Below are positions 60,509 through 64,000 of a stretch of DNA of 64,000 nucleotides, piece after piece. Below the pieces are notes generated by a model. The model did not search any database. It was not told the DNA's origin and saw only the letters and a list, made by a program, of their open reading frames with translations. Position 1 is the stretch's first letter, and the number at the start of each line of letters is the position of its first letter. Both the position numbers and the translations under genes were made by a program. The stretch is from Taklimakanibacter sp050251035 (GTDB lineage Bacteria; Pseudomonadota; Alphaproteobacteria; Rhizobiales; Aestuariivirgaceae), in contig JBFWNN010000025.1 in NCBI GenBank assembly GCA_050251035.1, positions 11,374-75,373 of the forward strand, written 5' to 3'.

Positions 60509-61225
60509 ATGAACGACCAGCGCCCAACCGCCCTGATACCCATCCCCATCACATCGCTCGACCTCCGTTTGCAGCCCGGCACTTGGGCCTTCGCCGATGC
60601 CGAGAGGGCGCGGATCGATGACCATTGGCGCAAGCTTGCCGACGGCAATCCCCGGATATGGAACGGCGATGTGCTGATTTGCACCGACGTCGAGCTGAAG
60701 GACGGGGGGCTCAAAGGCAATTTCCTGAAGTCCGACTATGCCAGTTTCGTCGCCTGGCGCGACTGGGATTGGCCCGACAAGTCAGTCCGCAATCTCTTCG
60801 GCTCGGCGGCCGTCCTCAGCGCCGACAAAGCCGTGCTCTATGGACGCATGGCGGGCCACACGCTCAATGCCGGGAAAGTCTATCCGCCGGGCGGCTCGCT
60901 CGAGATGAAGGACGTCCAAGCCGATGGCCGTGTCGATGTGATGGGCTCCATCATCCGCGAACTGGAAGAAGAGACGGGTCTCAGGGCCGCTGACGCCGAA
61001 AGGGGCGAGCTCCTCGCGATCTTCGATGATTATCGCTTGTCGGTTGCGCGGGTGTTCCGCTTCGGCGACACGGCCGAAGCGCTGGCGGGCAAAGTCCGGC
61101 GCTATCTGCGCTCGGCTCACGACGACGAGCTGAGCGATATCGAGATCGTCACCGCGACCTCGCGGCTCGATTCGGTCGAACCGTATGCCGCCGCGCTGGC
61201 GCGGTATTTGACGAGCCGGACTTGA
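60509..61225 (+). CDS. NUDIX hydrolase
   Basis: A 238-residue protein. The Nudix helix is IIRELEEETGLRA (near residues 150-162), preceded by KVYPPGGSLEMKDV, which is the Gly-rich start, but the two parts are separated by an insertion of about ten residues compared with the canonical 23-residue box. The first half begins MNDQRPTALIPIPITSLDLR and carries a helical domain. It hydrolyses a nucleoside diphosphate linked to another group; the substrate is not clear. It is divergent from the flavoprotein gene (79-bp gap). Confidence 0.82.
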   Translation: MNDQRPTALIPIPITSLDLRLQPGTWAFADAERARIDDHWRKLADGNPRIWNGDVLICTDVELKDGGLKGNFLKSDYASFVAWRDWDWPDKSVRNLFGSAAVLSADKAVLYGRMAGHTLNAGKVYPPGGSLEMKDVQADGRVDVMGSIIRELEEETGLRAADAERGELLAIFDDYRLSVARVFRFGDTAEALAGKVRRYLRSAHDDELSDIEIVTATSRLDSVEPYAAALARYLTSRT

Positions 61226-61321
61226 CCAGAAGGCACTTGGCGAAAGTCGAATTGTGCTTGACCGGTTGGGTCTGAGAGAACACTCTCAGGATTAAAGAGA
61301 AGAGCAATGGGAGGAACTGCA

Positions 61322-62290
61322 ATGACAAGGATCTCACGCCGTAACCTCTTCGCGCTGCTTGGAAGCGCCTCCTTGCTGCCGGCGCTCGGCGCGGGCGCAA
61401 TTCCCGCGAGCGCGCAGGAATTCATCAATGTCCTGACCGGCGGGACCAGCGGCGTCTATTATCCTCTCGGGGTCGCGTTGTCGGAAATCTATAGCAAGAA
61501 CATCGAAGGGGTGCGCACCCAGGTGCAGGCGACAAAGGCCTCGGTGGAGAACCTGAACCTCTTGCAGCAGGGCAAAGGTGAGATCGCCTTCGCGCTTGGC
61601 GATTCCGTCAAAGCCGCCGCTGAAGGCGATGCCGAGGCGGGCTTTTCCAAGAAGCTCGACAAGCTCCGGGCCATCGCGGCGATCTATCCGAACTACGTCC
61701 AGGTCGTCGCCAGCCAGGAGTCAGGCATCAAGTCGTTTGCCGACCTGAAGGGCAAGAGCCTATCCGTCGGTGCCCCGAAATCGGGCACCGAGCTCAATGC
61801 CCGCGCCATCTTCGGTGCGCTGGGCATGAGCTATGACGACCTCGGCAAGACCGAATACCTGCCGTTCGGCGAATCAGTCGAGCTGATCAAAAACCGGCAG
61901 CTCGACGCCACGCTGCAATCGGCCGGCCTCGGCGTCGCTTCGATCAAGGATCTGGCGACCTCCTTGCCGATCACCGTCGTTGCGGTTCCGGCCGAAGTCG
62001 CACAAAAGCTCGGAGCACCTTTCCAGGCGGCTATTATCCCAGCAGGGACTTATGAGGGCCAGAAGGAAGATGTGCCGACATTGGCGATCACCAACATCCT
62101 GGTCACTCACACCGATGTCTCGGACGATCGAGCTTATCAGATGACCAAGCAATTGTTCGATCATCTCGACAACCTGGTCGCAGCCCACAACGCCGCGAAA
62201 GACATCAAAGCCGAGGATGCGGCCAAGAGCCTGCCGATCCCGCTGCATCCCGGCGCCGAGCGCTATTACAAGGAGAAGGGACTCCTCTAG
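61322..62290 (+). CDS. TAXI-family TRAP transporter substrate-binding protein
   Basis: A 322-residue periplasmic protein with a twin-arginine type signal (MTRISRRNLFALLGSASLLP). The family's GGTSGVYYPLGVALSEIY (near residues 36-53) is present, and VGAPKSGTELNARAIFGALG (residues about 145-165) is the second block. TAXI proteins deliver ligand to a fused TRAP permease, and the next gene is such a permease. The ATG at 61322 has GGGAGG eight bases upstream; an earlier ATG at 61307 has no such site. The ligand is unknown. Confidence 0.9.
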   Translation: MTRISRRNLFALLGSASLLPALGAGAIPASAQEFINVLTGGTSGVYYPLGVALSEIYSKNIEGVRTQVQATKASVENLNLLQQGKGEIAFALGDSVKAAAEGDAEAGFSKKLDKLRAIAAIYPNYVQVVASQESGIKSFADLKGKSLSVGAPKSGTELNARAIFGALGMSYDDLGKTEYLPFGESVELIKNRQLDATLQSAGLGVASIKDLATSLPITVVAVPAEVAQKLGAPFQAAIIPAGTYEGQKEDVPTLAITNILVTHTDVSDDRAYQMTKQLFDHLDNLVAAHNAAKDIKAEDAAKSLPIPLHPGAERYYKEKGLL

Positions 62291-62332
62291 CCATCGGTGC
62301 TCCCGGCACCGTCACCCCTGGCCGAGGCTTAG

Positions 62333-64000
62333 ATGAAGACCACCGACAAAGCCGTGTCCATGCCTGCCGTGGATGTTGCCCACGATCCGACCGGCGGCGG
62401 CTTCCCGTCCACGACCGAAGGCCGGCTGCTGTTCTGGATCGCGGTCCTCTTCTCGCTGTTCCAGGTCGCGACCGCAGCCCATCTTGTCAACGTGCCGAGC
62501 CAGATCCTCAGGGCTTTCCATGTGGGCTTCCTGATCCTGCTGACCTTTCCGCTGATCGCGAGCGCCCGCCGCCTGGCGATGACCGGAAAGGCGGTCGCAT
62601 GGCTCCTGGCGCTAGCCGGCGTCGCCGTCGCTCTCTACCAGTATGTCGAGTATCAGCCGCTGATCCTGCGGGCGGGTGAGCCCACGACGCTGGACATCAT
62701 CTTCGGAGTGATCGCGCTCATAACCGTTTTCGCGGCCGCCTATGTGATGATGGGGCCGGCCTTGCCGATCATCTCAGGCTGCTTCCTGGCCTATGCACTC
62801 ATCGGCGAATACCTGCCGGCGCCGCTGAACCATCGCGGCTATGATTTCGCGCAGGTTATCGACCAGATGGCCTACGGCACCGAAGGCATCTACGGCATCC
62901 CGATCTATGTCTCGGCAACCTACATATTCCTCTTCATCCTGTTCGGATCGTTCCTGGAACGCGCCGGGATGATCAAGCTGTTCACCGATGTCTCGCTCGG
63001 TTGGGTTGGCCATGCGCGCGGCGGCGCGGCCAAGGTCGCAGTCATCGCGTCGGCGCTCATGGGCACGATCTCGGGCTCGGGCGTCGCCAATGTCGTGACC
63101 ACCGGCCAGTTCACGATTCCCCTGATGAAGCGCTTCGGCTATCGCCCCGCCTTTGCCGGCGGCGTCGAGGCCACAGCGTCCATGGGCGGGCAGATCATGC
63201 CGCCGGTGATGGGCGCGGTCGCCTTCATCATGGCTGAAACTCTGGGCATCGAATACTATGAAGTGGTCAAGGCGGCGGTGATCCCCGCCTTGCTCTATTT
63301 CGCCTCGGCCTTCTGGATGGTGCATCTGGAGGCGGGCAAGCGCAGGCTCATCGGCATGGCGAAGTCGGAGCTGCCGTCGCCCCTTAAGGCACTGCGTGAC
63401 GGCTGGTATCTGATCCTGCCCCTCGCCGTGCTGGTCTATCTGTTGTTCTCCGGATATACGCCGCTCTATGCCGGCATGATCGGCCTGGTGCTGACGGTAC
63501 TGTTGATACTCGGCGGCTCGGTGGCGCTCGGCCTGCCGACGGTTGTGCTGCGTGCCATCTTCTGGATCGGTCTCGGCCTCGTCGCCGCCAGCTTCTTCAA
63601 ATTTGGTATCAACATCATCCTCATCGCCGCGGCGTTGCTCATCCTGGCCAATGTCTTTGTCAGCGGCGGGCGCCAGACCTTGATCGATTGTCGCGACTCG
63701 CTTGCCGAGGGCGCGCGCACCGCGCTGCCGGTGGGCGTCGCCTGCGCCGTCGTCGGCATCATCATCGGCACGCTGACTCTCACCGGCGCCGCCACCACCT
63801 TTGGCGCCTTCATCGTCTCCGTTGGGGAAACAAGTCTGATCCTGTCGCTGCTGCTGACGATGGTGACCTGCATCATCCTCGGCATGGGCATTCCGACGAT
63901 CCCGAACTACATCATCACATCGTCCATCGCCGGTCCGGCATTGCTGCAGCTCGGCGTGCCGCTGCTCGTCAGCCACATGTTCGTCTTCTATTTCGGCATA
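62333..64000 (+). CDS. Fused TRAP transporter permease, cut by the right edge
   Basis: The frame is open for 556 codons from MKTTDKAVSMPAVDVAHDPT to the end of the window. It has about 14 hydrophobic segments so far. TISGSGVANVVTTGQFTIPL (near residues 243-262) and ATASMGGQIMPPVMGAVAFI are the DctM-type permease motifs of TAXI-linked transporters, in which the small Q-type part is fused to the large subunit. FIVSVGETSLILSLLLTMV and LGMGIPTIPNYIITSSIAG come near the end. It starts 42 bases after the binding protein. Confidence 0.93.
   Translation, partial: MKTTDKAVSMPAVDVAHDPTGGGFPSTTEGRLLFWIAVLFSLFQVATAAHLVNVPSQILRAFHVGFLILLTFPLIASARRLAMTGKAVAWLLALAGVAVALYQYVEYQPLILRAGEPTTLDIIFGVIALITVFAAAYVMMGPALPIISGCFLAYALIGEYLPAPLNHRGYDFAQVIDQMAYGTEGIYGIPIYVSATYIFLFILFGSFLERAGMIKLFTDVSLGWVGHARGGAAKVAVIASALMGTISGSGVANVVTTGQFTIPLMKRFGYRPAFAGGVEATASMGGQIMPPVMGAVAFIMAETLGIEYYEVVKAAVIPALLYFASAFWMVHLEAGKRRLIGMAKSELPSPLKALRDGWYLILPLAVLVYLLFSGYTPLYAGMIGLVLTVLLILGGSVALGLPTVVLRAIFWIGLGLVAASFFKFGINIILIAAALLILANVFVSGGRQTLIDCRDSLAEGARTALPVGVACAVVGIIIGTLTLTGAATTFGAFIVSVGETSLILSLLLTMVTCIILGMGIPTIPNYIITSSIAGPALLQLGVPLLVSHMFVFYFGI

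Overview
The window looks like chromosomal DNA of a high-GC alphaproteobacterium, most likely of the Hyphomicrobiales (Rhizobiales). This rests on gene content and order (fumC-DUF4169-RHH, kup-mepA-sspB, thyA-folA-hflKC-degP, serB facing miaA, ilvB-ilvN), on a circularly permuted two-piece tmRNA gene, and on two palindromic intergenic repeats of a type common in that order. About 64 protein genes are supported. Most are housekeeping genes in short, tightly spaced operons, with several transport and catabolic modules between them. No insertion sequence, prophage, CRISPR array, rRNA or tRNA gene was recognised.

Layout. 0-9.3 kb: a small conserved gene, a hot-dog thioesterase, a GlcD-type FAD oxidase, a very long AsmA protein with 33 octapeptide repeats, then fumC-DUF4169-RHH on the minus strand. 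9.3-15.3 kb: a TfoX-like protein, MFS and PHP genes, an M48 protease, an intergenic repeat and kup. 15.3-17.3 kb: mepA and sspB on the minus strand, with the ssrA (tmRNA) gene directly upstream of sspB; its tag reads ANDNYAPAALAA. 17.3-25.4 kb: DUF2853, thyA, a CPBP protein, a GNAT enzyme, folA, an amine oxidase, hflK, hflC, DUF2065 and a DegP protease, all rightward.

25.4-32.1 kb is an accessory uptake region. A NitT/TauT-type ABC importer with an arylmalonate-decarboxylase-like enzyme is divergent from a DctPQM TRAP transporter across a 471-bp regulatory gap. 32.1-36.4 kb: serB and miaA head to head, then ilvBN behind a transcription attenuator with a 17-residue leader peptide (MNQSLVLIVGMRVAGAA) that is probably leaderless. 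36.4-43 kb: a polyamine-type ABC importer with a class III aminotransferase, divergent from a LuxR-type regulator. 43-50 kb: pdxJ, a LysE exporter, DUF1127, an FAD monooxygenase, ilvC, a GNAT enzyme and a large MscS channel. 50-53 kb: a QorB-like reductase, HxlR regulator, UPF0303 protein and FUSC protein. 53-58.3 kb is an envelope block: DUF4893, a lipoprotein with an extraordinary cysteine lattice, an L,D-transpeptidase and a beta-barrel outer-membrane protein. 58.4-64 kb: a trimethylamine-dehydrogenase-like flavoprotein, a NUDIX hydrolase and a TAXI-type TRAP system cut by the right edge.

How the genes relate. ssrA and sspB belong to the same pathway (ribosome rescue and ClpXP delivery of tagged proteins), and hflKC and degP add membrane and periplasmic proteolysis. 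ilvB, ilvN and ilvC supply branched-chain amino acids, with ilvBN apparently sensing them through its leader. The least familiar items are the lipoprotein with cysteines first every 6 and then every 11 residues, the AsmA helix, the ilvB leader and the ssrA-sspB linkage. All calls come from reading the sequence; no database search was run.
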